A DNA stretch of 64,000 nucleotides from Cellvibrio sp. UBA7661 (GCA_002483365.1 DLHT01000018.1:202411-266410), one strand, 5' to 3'; positions 19,001 to 27,028 are shown, counted from the first letter of the stretch. Notes: generated by a model from the letters alone, not told the origin. A program made the numbers and translations.

Positions 19001-19776
19001 GGAGGATACATATCCAACCCTTGCTGTAATGGCATTTGAGTATTGGGTGGCAACTCCAGGATTTTGCAAACTTCATCATCCAGAACAACTTTGTCGCTGC
19101 GCACATCCCAGAACCAACTACCCAATCGTGCAATACGTGCGGCCTGACGCAATTGGTTTTCTTGCTGACGCAGTCGCTTTTCAATATGTTTACGATGGGT
19201 AATGTCGGTAGCCAATCCTGCAATGCGATAAACCTTGCCAGACTCATCACAGATGGGAAATGCGCGATCTTCAATCCAGCGAATATTGCCGTCGGGGCGA
19301 ATAATGCGATACTCACAGCGATAATTGCCACGCACCTGATCCGGTAATACTTTCAATAACGCAGGCCGATCATCGGGATGTATAGGTTCCAGCCAGGCAG
19401 CAGGGTTTTGGTATAACGAATCACAAGGCCGCCCCCATATACGCTCGTACCCGGGAGAGATGTAAAGCATCTTGCCTTTGGTGATATCGGTTAACCAAAA
19501 CACTTCCGTAATGGTTTCTGCCAACTCCCGAAAATGGGTTTCGCGTTCAGCCAGATTCTGGTTGTTATGCGTACGCGATATTTCAAACAGCCAGGCTATT
19601 GCAAAAACAATGATCAGCAACAAAAAAGCCAGTGCAACTGCCGTATAAAAAGGCCACTCACTGGATTTAACTGTGAAAGTACTTTGATATTTATGATAAA
19701 CCTGCAAGGTAGCAAGCAGCATGCAGCACAGCAGCGCGGTGAATGCCAACCCCCATACCCAGAAGCGTATTGACAT
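16057..19776 (-). CDS. membrane-bound multi-PAS hybrid histidine kinase with REC and Hpt
   Basis: A 1239-residue hybrid kinase starting at the ATG at 19776, which has a GGTGG site and opens directly into the first of two membrane helices (about residues 4-25 and 38-62). Five PAS/PAC units follow (about 75-640), then HisKA with His-723 in AAMSHEIRTP, HATPase_c (NLMSNAIKFSS, GGTGLGLS), a receiver with Asp-1022 (LILTDLHMPEMDG) and an Hpt domain with His-1180 (AHTLKSSARAVGA). From the fourth PAS to the Hpt it is clearly paralogous to the kinase at 10.7-14.4 kb (shared TLESITDAF, LRLMEACIA, NWQPVRAEL, MSHEIRTPI). It converges on the EAL gene, with stops 33 nt apart. Confidence 0.9.
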   Translation of the reverse strand: MSIRFWVWGLAFTALLCCMLLATLQVYHKYQSTFTVKSSEWPFYTAVALAFLLLIIVFAIAWLFEISRTHNNQNLAERETHFRELAETITEVFWLTDITKGKMLYISPGYERIWGRPCDSLYQNPAAWLEPIHPDDRPALLKVLPDQVRGNYRCEYRIIRPDGNIRWIEDRAFPICDESGKVYRIAGLATDITHRKHIEKRLRQQENQLRQAARIARLGSWFWDVRSDKVVLDDEVCKILELPPNTQMPLQQGLDMYPPRWRNLIVTAVNRCLEQGIAYDEELQIITAGGRYLWVRTQGEAIRDAQGVVIRLEGSFQDINEQKHTENLLAQGGQRLQQLANALPIIIWSATTDGTIDYVNDRFSEYTGLDQSQISTQQDWLQVIHSDDQLPAGAAWQNATQHSAMYLTEFRLRDINGNYRWHLARAVPVFNAQREIVRWYGSAIDIHDTKTNEEKAQALADRLTVTLESITDAFVTVDTEWRFTYINQEAEQLLHRSRAELLGRTMWHEFPQIKDSDFEFHYKKAMSEQEKASFEAYYAPLQKWFSVNAYPSSEGLAVYFQDITLRRANEQQLRLMEACIAHMNDMVIITNAPSSQEDGPEIIFVNTAFEKVMGYKREEVVNKNPRFLRSSDSPPEELHKVKDALKNWQPVRAELMNVTKTGEQVQVEIDLVPITDSNGKYTHWVAVERNITERKRIAELEQAHRLAELASQAKSNFLAAMSHEIRTPINGVIGMIEVLQQTQLRGYQTDMIDIIRDSAMSLLNIIEDILDFSKIEAGRLELESRPFSLIETVKKVVQLMEPVAANSNVILTVTNDANLFGYLRGDEQRVRQILLNLMSNAIKFSSKQKQQGMVQLSTHLIAQDEALIALEIRVKDNGIGLSQQQQMRLFRPFAQADASTSRHFGGTGLGLSISYGLIQLMHGSIRVISELSQGAEFIVNLQLPRENKPPQILSSAPVEAINYVSASRTGMQPILVVEDNSINQKVIAYQLELLGYSGDMAANGAQALEKWRQQKYSLILTDLHMPEMDGYEFVKQLRQEELASGYRTPIIALTANALRGEAERCFGLGMDDYLTKPITLESLAFSLKKYLSPAESISSISEIHDDHNTYAQVLDFPEGVADAVDSAHLNLLILQNLVGSDASTIKEFLAEFLVSAQTLAGAIVSAYDNRDWSQLSTSAHTLKSSARAVGAQQLGNICQGIEAAAKKPAPEQIAHEMALFGPAYAAVENEVNHYLTQIH

Positions 19777-19968
19777 GAATCCACCGGCGGAATGCTTGCC
19801 TGTAACCATAACAAAGTGCCCTGCAAATTTTTTCGTCAAAAGCCTGATAAATAGCTGGCATAAAATCAAAGTTTAGCTCAGCCTTGATGAATGACTAGGT
19901 CGTGACCGGACTGTGTTTTCAGTGCTATTTTTATTGTACGGGTGACTGCAATCTGCAAGAGGTATGTG

Positions 19969-21201
19969 ATGACAGAGAGTTTATTACCCTATCCGTTTTT
20001 ATCCCGCACACTTTGCCGCTGGATCAGTGTAATTGGTTTGGCAGTCATCTTTGCAGCCGATTGGCTGACACCGTTGGGATTTGCCCACGGCATGCTCTAT
20101 AGCCCATTAATATTGATCGCATTAGTTTGCGGTAGCCGTGCATTTTTGCTCGCCACAGCTCTCAGTGCAGTGGTACTAACCTTGATAGGTATGTTGATAT
20201 CGTCTATTGGTGGCGAAACTCCCAGCTTGAATGCGATTTTTGGCAACCGGTTGCTATCTATTTTACTCATCGTGTTTACGGCCACCCTATCGTTTTGGCT
20301 ACTCGTTAACTTTCAGCGTTTAAATGCAATTACAGATGCGTTAATTGCCACTCAGGAACAACTTTCCGAGCAACATCAATTGTTGCGTATTGCGAGCCAG
20401 GTGGGGCACTTGGGCGGTTGGACGCTTAGCCTACCGAATGAGCAAGTCAGCTGGACAGATGAGCTTGCCAATATGCACCAGCTCCCTCCCGGATATCACC
20501 CAAGCCTTGAAGAAATGCTAAATTTTTATCACCCAAATCAGCGTGAATATGTACGTAAACAATTGCGCAATTGCATTGAGCTAGGCACTTCTTTTGATAG
20601 CGAAGCTCAACTACTGACTCGCGAAAATAGTTCCTTGTGGGTGCGTATTATTGGTATGCCACTAACGAATGAACACGGAAAAGTTATCTGTATTCAAGGA
20701 GCAATACAAGACATCAGCCAACGAAAACAGGTCGAGCATTTAATTAAACAAAGTAATGATAAGTTTTCCAATCTAGCCGATGCCATGCCTATTATTGTTT
20801 GGAGCGCAGAAGCTAATGGCGTTGTAGATTATGTTAATCGTGCGCTTTGCAACTTTACGGGCCTGGATATTGAAGAACTTGTCCAACCCGGGCGCTGGCT
20901 TAGTTTGTTACATCCAGATGATGCAGAGCGCGCTGAAGCCTACTGGAAAGAGTCAGTCCAAAATGGTGTTGAGTATGTTATTGAGTTCAGAATAAGACGC
21001 AATGATGGCGAGTATCGCTGGCATTTAACGCGAGCACAGCCAGTATTTAATCATCAGGGTGAGATAATTAAATGGTATGGCGGCACAGTGGATATTCACG
21101 AGCACAAAATGTTAGAGCGAGAGCATCGCCTGATTGTTGATCGCCTTACAGAGCGCATGAAATCATCAGCAATATCAACCAATGCACCAACACCGCAATA
21201 A
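19969..21201 (+). CDS. membrane PAS-domain receptor without output domain
   Basis: A 410-residue protein. The ATG at 19969 has AGAGG six nucleotides upstream. Four membrane helices occupy about residues 15-115, followed by two PAS/PAC units (about 140-260 and 270-385). The second PAS is closely similar to the third PAS of the adjacent kinase on the other strand (PIIVWSA, GLD, YRWHLxRAxPVFN, WYG, DIHE). It stops after VDRLTERMKSSAISTNAPTPQ, where the paralogue continues with the next PAS and the kinase. So it has a sensor and no GGDEF, EAL, kinase or methyl-accepting domain. It could be a stand-alone sensor or regulator of the neighbouring kinase, or a decayed kinase fragment. Confidence 0.75.
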   Translation: MTESLLPYPFLSRTLCRWISVIGLAVIFAADWLTPLGFAHGMLYSPLILIALVCGSRAFLLATALSAVVLTLIGMLISSIGGETPSLNAIFGNRLLSILLIVFTATLSFWLLVNFQRLNAITDALIATQEQLSEQHQLLRIASQVGHLGGWTLSLPNEQVSWTDELANMHQLPPGYHPSLEEMLNFYHPNQREYVRKQLRNCIELGTSFDSEAQLLTRENSSLWVRIIGMPLTNEHGKVICIQGAIQDISQRKQVEHLIKQSNDKFSNLADAMPIIVWSAEANGVVDYVNRALCNFTGLDIEELVQPGRWLSLLHPDDAERAEAYWKESVQNGVEYVIEFRIRRNDGEYRWHLTRAQPVFNHQGEIIKWYGGTVDIHEHKMLEREHRLIVDRLTERMKSSAISTNAPTPQ

Positions 21202-21219
21202 CTCTCATAAAACCGGGCG

Positions 21220-23328
21220 TTACTTCTTTTCTAACAAACCAATAATATCCTGTGTGTATTTATCAATCGTTTTACTCTCACTCAACATCTGATCCATACG
21301 CTGAAAACACTCACCAATAGCATTATCAAACACCGCCTTGACAGCAGGCGATGGCTTCATTGCTTTTACTGAAAGCTCTATCTCACGAGTGAAGTCGAGA
21401 ATAATCGCCTTTGCATCTGCTGATTGAGCATGATGTCGGGATTTAATTTGCGTCAGCGTTCCCGTTATTTTATGCAAAGCAGAGCTCATGGCAGAATCAT
21501 GTTTCGCTAATTTAATCTGAGAATCCATCAAACCTATTTTTGAATTGGCCAACTGAACCATCGTATCCAGCGTTGTTTCCAACAATGCTTGCGCCTCATC
21601 CTCGTCTGGCGGATCTCTTACAATTAGCCGCACATGGGGACGAAAAAACAAAATCCCTTCATTTACATAGCCAATTTCGCTAGTGCTATCCAGTGCCTTA
21701 AGTGATTTTTGTTCTTGTGGTGTGCCTTTACCATCTGAATAGTGCTCTATGTTACCCAAATCGCTGTTCAGATAAAAACCACACGCAACATTCATAGATT
21801 GCAGTGTGGCGGTTAGCAATTGGGCAATTGACTCGATGTTGTTGCACTCAAGCAATTGGGTAGCAAATTTATTAACTGTATTAGCCTTTGAGCATTGTTC
21901 TATTGTTTGATGTAACTGCGCGGACATATGCTCAATATCACGATTGAGCCGCTCAATATCGGGATGCTGAAGTTTTTCTTGCTCATCAGTCATTTGATCG
22001 CGCAGCAATTCCACTTCGCTTTCCAAAGTTTCAATACAGTATTCACATTCTTTTACCAACCGTTCCAACTTGATAATTTCTTGGCCTTTCTCCTCTTTGA
22101 GAACCTCGTCATCAGTGGCCAACATTGATTCACGCAATACGTTTATTTCTGAGTTTAATTCCAGAATAAGCTGCCGCTGGTTTTGATTATTGCTACGCAG
22201 CTTTTCTATTTCTTCTAATGAACGCTGTGGCCCACCACCTTCCACCCAGGAAGCCATTCCGACATGCTCTTCTTGTAACACAGCGCCATCCGCAAGATCA
22301 TTCTCCAACACCGCATAATTGGCTTCATCCAATTCCACCTGCTTGAATTGTTGGATATTTTCACGCGCCATTTTTAACTCTTTCTGCAAGTTGGTGATAT
22401 GGTGGTCTGACTTGAGAATATCCAACTCCAGTGCTTTCACTTTTTCTTCAAATTTTTCACGTTCACTTTTTCCAAGATAGGCAAACGAATTGTTAAAATC
22501 TTCTGCAATCTGATTTAATAAGCCCTGCTTTTTTTGGCTGATATCGTTGATATTGGTTATTTGGAACACGCTACCTTCATAAGCGTGAGTCGCTCGCTCA
22601 TGGCGTTGGTATGCAGCATTTTCCTGATCATCACTTTCAGAAGAGAGTGCAAAATGAGTATCAGGAAAAGCACGCTGGAAAGCATTGATCATAGTTTGTA
22701 GCTTGCGAATACTATCTCGCTGGCTTTTATTTTGCTGACCGAGAGATTCACTTTTTTGTCTAGCCAAAGTCAGTTGACGTTTTAATCGTGAGTTTTCAAC
22801 TTCTTGTTTTTTCAAGCTATCGATTTTTTCTTGCAGTTGTTTGATTCGCCCCCCTCCATAATTTTGTTGCTTTGGCATATTACGCACCCAACGAACGATA
22901 TCAGCCAACCTTTTTTCAAGAACCAGCCAATTTTCTGGACTGTTTTGTTTGGTGCGGTTTTCCGCCTCGGCACTCGCAACAAGATAGCGTAATGCAGCAA
23001 TCTTTGCCCCGAACGGGGTATCCGCTGACAAACTGGGAATCCCACCAGGCACAAACTTCTTGAATCGCTCAATAGAATATTGGGTAATACTGTGAAGAAA
23101 AATGCCAACAGTATCTCCATGTAGTTTTTCTGGAATAAAATTTTGATCAGCAAAATTTAACTCATTCAGAATATGCCTGGTTCGCTTACGAAGCTCTTTA
23201 TATTCCAATTCTATTTCATCATGTCTTTTTTTGAACTTTATTGCTATAAAGGTTAGAAAGATACACGCGACGAGCAAGATAAATATTATCTCCCCCAAAA
23301 TAAATGGAAGTCCATTAGATGCAGTCAT
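21220..23328 (-). CDS. membrane-anchored coiled-coil protein of unknown function
   Basis: A 702-residue protein starting at the ATG at 23328, with AGAGG 7 nt upstream. One N-terminal membrane helix (about residues 8-31, FILGEIIFILLVACIFLTFIAI) is followed by a basic stop and a long, charged, heptad-rich coiled coil (about 160-500). The C-terminal third (about 500-660) looks globular, with VNKFATQLLECNNIESIAQLLTATLQSM reminiscent of a GAF-type sensor fold (weak). Orientation is most likely N-out/C-in. I do not recognise a named family. It converges on the PAS receptor gene (stops 18 nt apart), so it is not co-transcribed with it, but its place at the end of the signalling cluster suggests a scaffold or sensory role. 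Confidence 0.6.
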   Translation of the reverse strand: MTASNGLPFILGEIIFILLVACIFLTFIAIKFKKRHDEIELEYKELRKRTRHILNELNFADQNFIPEKLHGDTVGIFLHSITQYSIERFKKFVPGGIPSLSADTPFGAKIAALRYLVASAEAENRTKQNSPENWLVLEKRLADIVRWVRNMPKQQNYGGGRIKQLQEKIDSLKKQEVENSRLKRQLTLARQKSESLGQQNKSQRDSIRKLQTMINAFQRAFPDTHFALSSESDDQENAAYQRHERATHAYEGSVFQITNINDISQKKQGLLNQIAEDFNNSFAYLGKSEREKFEEKVKALELDILKSDHHITNLQKELKMARENIQQFKQVELDEANYAVLENDLADGAVLQEEHVGMASWVEGGGPQRSLEEIEKLRSNNQNQRQLILELNSEINVLRESMLATDDEVLKEEKGQEIIKLERLVKECEYCIETLESEVELLRDQMTDEQEKLQHPDIERLNRDIEHMSAQLHQTIEQCSKANTVNKFATQLLECNNIESIAQLLTATLQSMNVACGFYLNSDLGNIEHYSDGKGTPQEQKSLKALDSTSEIGYVNEGILFFRPHVRLIVRDPPDEDEAQALLETTLDTMVQLANSKIGLMDSQIKLAKHDSAMSSALHKITGTLTQIKSRHHAQSADAKAIILDFTREIELSVKAMKPSPAVKAVFDNAIGECFQRMDQMLSESKTIDKYTQDIIGLLEKK

Positions 23329-23699
23329 TGCATTTCCTCTTTTTGCCAATTCAGCAACAAGTCATCATATGCTAATGTTGACGACCCAACATTTTTAATC
23401 AGTTTAGCACCTACAAAATTAACCCATTCTACCTATGAATTCCAAAGGGTCTTTTATGTAGAGAACTAAATTTAATTTTAATGTCTATGCTGGTGGTTTC
23501 ATGAGGAAACATAAACGACCAATTGACAATAATGCATCTACAGCTCTGAGAATTGCCTCAAGAAATACAAATTAAACTCAGGTGTCAATAGCGATTAGGA
23601 ACATGCCACACTGCACGGCAGGAAACCCTGGATCAGAGGCGAGCCTGACGCCCCCTAAAAACCAGCGTTTAGAATTAAGATTATTACATCAAGCATAGG
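23329..23699. other. intergenic region, no gene recognised
   Basis: About 370 nt without a supportable gene. It contains the promoter side of the coiled-coil gene. A small hairpin (GTTTC-ATGAG-GAAAC near 23496-23510) has no T-run. I see no tRNA, repeat or conserved element. Confidence 0.5.
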
Positions 23700-24704
23700 T
23701 TATAACCGACTAATGACTGCCTCCGTGAAATCGGTTGTGGTTCCCCCCCCTCCCAAGTCGGGAGTCGTTCTATCACCAGCCTGAATAGTGTCCCGCAGTG
23801 CTTTTTTAATGCGCTCAGCTGGTTCAAATAATTTAAGGTATTGCAACATTTGTATTGATGCCAGGATCATTGAACTAGGATTTGCAATATTTTTACCAGC
23901 GATATCAGGCGCGCTACCATGTACAGCCTCGAAAATCGCATAGTCTTTACCGATATTGGCACCGGGCGCCATACCTAACCCGCCCACCAATCCAGCGCAC
24001 AAATCAGAAATGATATCGCCAAATAAATTAGTGGTAACTATCACGTCAAACTGGTGCGGGTTCATCACTAATTGCATGCAGGCATTATCGACAATCATTT
24101 CATTGGTTTCGATGGCCGGATAATTTTTGGCAACTTCACGTGCCGTTTTGAGAAACAAGCCTGAAGTAGATTTTAGGATATTGGCTTTGTGTACGATGGT
24201 GACCTTACGGCGTTTTTCACGTAGTGCAAGCTCATAGGCAAAAGTCGCAATTTGCTCCGATGCACGACGGGTAACAATGCTGGTGACCTCAGCAATTTCC
24301 CCATCACTTGAGACAAACTGACCTACTCCTGAGTAAAGCCCCTCTGTATTTTCACGCACAGTGACAATATCGATATTGTCGTAGCGCGCCTTGGTACCAA
24401 CAAAAGAAACTACCGGCCGAACATTAGCGTAAAGAGAAAAAATTTGACGCAAACTCACATTGATTGAAGTAAACCCTTCACCAATTGGAGTGGTGAGCGG
24501 TCCTTTCAACACCACTTTATTGCGTGTAATGGCATCAGTAGTTAAATGTGGCAACAACTGTCCGGTTTTTTCCAATGCGATAAGTCCAGCATCGACATAT
24601 TCATAACAAAAGTCACAACCGGCTTTATTGAGAACTTGAATAGCGGCATCGACAATACTTGGGCCTATGCCATCCCCCTTGATAACAGTAATAATTGCAG
24701 CCAT
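23700..24704 (-). CDS. NAD-type isocitrate dehydrogenase
   Basis: A 334-residue member of the isocitrate/isopropylmalate dehydrogenase family, short form as in the NAD-dependent enzymes. Visible motifs are GDGIGPSIVDAA (residues 10-21), the substrate-binding INVSLRQIFSLYANVRPV (about 82-99), RENTEGLYSGVGQ (about 117-129), the metal-binding NLFGDIISDL and the cofactor segment EAVHGSAPDIAGKNIANP. It converts isocitrate to 2-oxoglutarate in the citric acid cycle. The hallmark ISxLRQ(I/F) with a Ser at the phosphorylation-loop position and NTEGLYSG favour isocitrate over isopropylmalate, though the latter cannot be fully excluded. It lies 27 nt downstream of the spermidine-synthase-like gene. Confidence 0.87.
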   Translation of the reverse strand: MAAIITVIKGDGIGPSIVDAAIQVLNKAGCDFCYEYVDAGLIALEKTGQLLPHLTTDAITRNKVVLKGPLTTPIGEGFTSINVSLRQIFSLYANVRPVVSFVGTKARYDNIDIVTVRENTEGLYSGVGQFVSSDGEIAEVTSIVTRRASEQIATFAYELALREKRRKVTIVHKANILKSTSGLFLKTAREVAKNYPAIETNEMIVDNACMQLVMNPHQFDVIVTTNLFGDIISDLCAGLVGGLGMAPGANIGKDYAIFEAVHGSAPDIAGKNIANPSSMILASIQMLQYLKLFEPAERIKKALRDTIQAGDRTTPDLGGGGTTTDFTEAVISRL

Positions 24705-24731
24705 AAGATTTATCCCAAAAGGTAAATACAG

Positions 24732-25535
24732 TTAAACTGTGATATGTTCAATGCGCTTGAATAAAGGCATGAAGGTTTCATTTAATATTTTTTCCATTTT
24801 TTTCAGCATAATCGGAGCACGATCGTAATCGATACTCGGTGATTTACAAGCAAACAGAATATGATTACCGTACTCACCAGAGCACACCATGATGGTGCTG
24901 AAATAGCTAATTAAATAGTCAAAAAATGAAGAATTCTTATCAGGCAAGCGATGATAATTAATTACTAACCATCCACTTTTACTCAGGGTTCGCCAGCACT
25001 CCTGAACAAATTGTTTTTGCCCTTGTGCTGGACTCATGTGATACGCATCATACATATCAGCAAAGATAACGTCGGTGCTTCCATCTTTGGCAGACCTCAT
25101 TTTCAATTCTGCATCCTCAATAGATACCCACACACGGTTATCATCAGGAATATCAAAATAATCCCGTGCAATTTCATAAACTTTTGCACGCAACTCTATG
25201 ACGTGAAAATCGCAGTGCGATAAATAGTGATGCAAACTCCGCAATAAGCTACCACCACCCAACCCCAACAACGTGGTATGGCGAGGCTCTATAAAGCCCA
25301 AAACTAACATCATGATTCGCGTGTATTCATGTACAAGTGCATAGGGTTTTTCCACATAATATCCACTTTGCTCATAAATAGAATCAAAACTTAATGCCCG
25401 ATAGCGAGGGTAATCAACAACCAAAATATTGCCGTAAGTGTCACTAGTACTGTGTATGATTTTTCCTTCGGGCATTGCTGAAGCACCTGTTAATAAAAAT
25501 TTCAGTGTCATAAAAAAATCATCAAAGAACAACAT
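24732..25535 (-). CDS. spermidine synthase-like methyltransferase-fold protein
   Basis: About 267 residues with the spermidine-synthase Rossmann core: LLGLGGGSLLRSLHHYL (glycine-rich nucleotide motif), FHVIELRAKVYEIARDYF, and DVIFADMYDAYHMSPAQGQKQFVQECWRTLSKSGWLVIN, where the Asp of IFADMYDA matches the family's catalytic region. It may be a polyamine aminopropyltransferase or one of the related proteins of unknown substrate. Start choice is unclear: ATG at 25535 overlaps the upstream small gene by 14 nt, ATG at 25511 lies just after that gene's stop, and the first 20 residues are hydrophobic and poorly conserved-looking. It is probably in one unit with the 76-residue gene and isocitrate dehydrogenase. 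Confidence 0.7.
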   Translation of the reverse strand: MLFFDDFFMTLKFLLTGASAMPEGKIIHSTSDTYGNILVVDYPRYRALSFDSIYEQSGYYVEKPYALVHEYTRIMMLVLGFIEPRHTTLLGLGGGSLLRSLHHYLSHCDFHVIELRAKVYEIARDYFDIPDDNRVWVSIEDAELKMRSAKDGSTDVIFADMYDAYHMSPAQGQKQFVQECWRTLSKSGWLVINYHRLPDKNSSFFDYLISYFSTIMVCSGEYGNHILFACKSPSIDYDRAPIMLKKMEKILNETFMPLFKRIEHITV

Positions 25536-25752
25536 TGGTTTGTTTAACACCAACAGAACGCAATAACAGAAGAATTTTATTCGCATCGGTAGTAGTAATT
25601 GCAACATCAAACTCATTCATCAACAGAAAACTTTTGCCGTCACTTTCACGAATCCAAACAACCCATTCCGATAACTCAGCCGGGTTGCGCATCATTTCAA
25701 CCGTTATAGTTTCGTTGGTTAATATTTTTTCTTTGACTTCAGATAATTTCAT
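25522..25752 (-). CDS. small protein of unknown function
   Basis: A 76-residue protein beginning MKLSEVKEKILTNETITVEMM. It looks like a real gene because its end overlaps or abuts the next gene and its composition is acidic and ordered (WVVWIRESDGKSFLLMNEFDVAITTTDANKILLLLRSVGVKQ), suggesting an alpha/beta fold. A longer in-frame extension upstream, to 25932, is Cys/Phe-rich and looks non-coding. No Shine-Dalgarno is obvious before the ATG at 25752. I do not recognise the family. Confidence 0.5.
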   Translation of the reverse strand: MKLSEVKEKILTNETITVEMMRNPAELSEWVVWIRESDGKSFLLMNEFDVAITTTDANKILLLLRSVGVKQTNVVL

Positions 25753-25811
25753 GGAATTTAAAACTCTATAAAAAAGGGTGACGAGAGATACAGTTTTCCA
25801 GCGAGGGGTAT

Positions 25812-25829
25812 ACACAACGAACGTTGTGT
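25812..25829. repeat. 18-bp inverted repeat upstream of the small gene
   Basis: ACACAACG-AA-CGTTGTGT, a perfect 8-bp inverted repeat with a 2-bp centre, 60 nt upstream of the 76-residue gene. The geometry fits an operator for a dimeric repressor rather than an RNA hairpin, because a loop of two is too small. No regulator is assigned. Confidence 0.4.
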
Positions 25830-25999
25830 GAAGATTTAAACTTTCCAGGACCGAGTGGAATCGGCAAACCAAGAAAATCCGACAATAGAATGCTCTATAC
25901 ACAGGGGAAACCAAGTGGATTTTGAACAACATAGAGCAACCCTCTATGCACTTTTGACCAATTCAGTATAGCTGATCATTATCATCATATGCTAATAAC

Positions 26000-26018
26000 A
26001 TTATAATGCTGTTATAAT
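26000..26018 (+). promoter_or_regulatory. extended -10 promoter overlapping an inverted repeat
   Basis: ATTATAA-TGCTG-TTATAAT is an inverted repeat with 7-bp arms, and its right half is an extended -10 element (TG-T-TATAAT, hexamer at 26013-26018). It lies about 160 nt upstream of the ribbon-helix-helix gene, the type of small regulator that binds such repeats, so autoregulation is possible. The presumed leader (about 26025-26180) contains a hairpin, GCACCG-AAAT-CGGTGC, near 26084-26100. Confidence 0.45.
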
Positions 26019-26180
26019 TTTTAACTTATCGTGTATCCTATGAGGGTTAGCGTTATGCGAGTCATGGTGCTCAGGTCCGCCCGGTTGCGGCACCGAAATC
26101 GGTGCAGATCCTTGTATTGCAAACAGCATTTGCTCCGAATAAACCCCGCCTATAAAACCTTCAATGATGAGAGAGAGGAT

Positions 26181-26369
26181 ATGGAACAAAAAACGGCGCG
26201 CCTTACAGTGCTGATTGACCCTACTAAAAAGGATGCCTTCGAGCAGCTTTGTGCATCGCAAGATGTCACACCATCCCAGGTGGTGCGACAATTAATCCGC
26301 GAATACCTTGAAAAACATGGAGTTACTTACGCCAATCAGGCTCCAAGCACCAACGACACTCCTGAATGA
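26181..26369 (+). CDS. small ribbon-helix-helix (CopG/Arc-like) protein
   Basis: A 62-residue protein starting at ATG 26181 just after GAGAGG. The sequence KTARLTVLIDPTKKDAFEQLCASQDVTPSQVVRQLIREYLEKHG fits a ribbon-helix-helix domain: a strand that would contact DNA, then two helices. It is probably a DNA-binding regulator or an antitoxin-like protein without a toxin next to it. It overlaps the following channel gene by 4 nt (ATGA), so both are translated together; the inverted repeat at the promoter is its natural candidate site. Confidence 0.7.
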   Translation: MEQKTARLTVLIDPTKKDAFEQLCASQDVTPSQVVRQLIREYLEKHGVTYANQAPSTNDTPE

Positions 26370-26992
26370 GCGGTATTAATTGGCTCTATGCGAGCGATTG
26401 TTTCGGCGTGTTGGTGTTTGCAATAAGCGGCGCACTCGCCGCTGGTCGCCGCTCAATGGATATTTTTGGCGTACTGGTAATCGCATTTATTACGGCACTT
26501 GGCGGTGGCACTTTACGTGACCTGATATTAGGCGTTCACCCTGTCAGCTGGATTGGTAACCCCGCATATTTGTTGTTGGTAACCATCGCGGTAGCACTTA
26601 CTTTAATGGGGCAGCGAATCACTCACCGCTTTGATCAGCGCATCATGGTAGTGTCGGACGCCTTCGGTTTAGCCGTGTTTACCGTAATTGGTGTACAAGT
26701 CGCCTTGCACCAAGTGACTGCCCCTGTGCCGGTTGCCATTATGATGGGGATCATCACGGGCACTGCTGGCGGAGCGATCCGTGACATTATTTGTAACGAC
26801 ATCCCTCTTATTTTGAAGCGCGAAATTTATGCGACCGCAAGCGCATTGGGCGGAGCTGTCTATTGCACCCTTACTTTTTTTGAAGTCAGTGTTTTTCTCA
26901 ATACGATAATCAGCATGTCCTGTGTTCTGTTTCTGCGCCTATGGGCAGTAAAAGCACAATGGGCACTGCCGTCTTTTGTGTTCGAAAAATGA
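26366..26992 (+). CDS. TRIC-family (UPF0126, YicG/YadS) membrane channel or transporter
   Basis: A 208-residue inner-membrane protein with seven predicted helices and two internal repeats. Each repeat carries the family's glycine signature: ALGGGTLRDLILG (about residues 45-57) and GTAGGAIRDIICNDIP (about 131-146). Relatives are homologues of eukaryotic trimeric intracellular cation channels, and some bacterial members have been proposed as glycine transporters because they lie behind glycine riboswitches. It is translationally coupled to the ribbon-helix-helix gene. I see no clear glycine riboswitch consensus upstream, but the structured leader deserves a covariance search. Confidence 0.85.
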   Translation: MSGINWLYASDCFGVLVFAISGALAAGRRSMDIFGVLVIAFITALGGGTLRDLILGVHPVSWIGNPAYLLLVTIAVALTLMGQRITHRFDQRIMVVSDAFGLAVFTVIGVQVALHQVTAPVPVAIMMGIITGTAGGAIRDIICNDIPLILKREIYATASALGGAVYCTLTFFEVSVFLNTIISMSCVLFLRLWAVKAQWALPSFVFEK

Positions 26993-27028
26993 AACACTTA
27001 ATTTTTAGTTCCCGCCGGAGATTTATTC

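Noticed and set aside
25753..25932. In-frame N-terminal extension of the 76-residue protein
   Set aside because: It is Cys/Phe-rich, covers a palindrome and looks like non-coding sequence; the ATG at 25752 is more credible.
26031..26180. Upstream extension of the ribbon-helix-helix frame
   Set aside because: Arg-rich and low in protein character; the ATG at 26181 has a Shine-Dalgarno and starts the recognised domain.
26040..26180. Glycine riboswitch upstream of the TRIC channel gene
   Set aside because: The link is suggested by known biology, but I do not see the conserved core of that class, so it is not listed as a feature.
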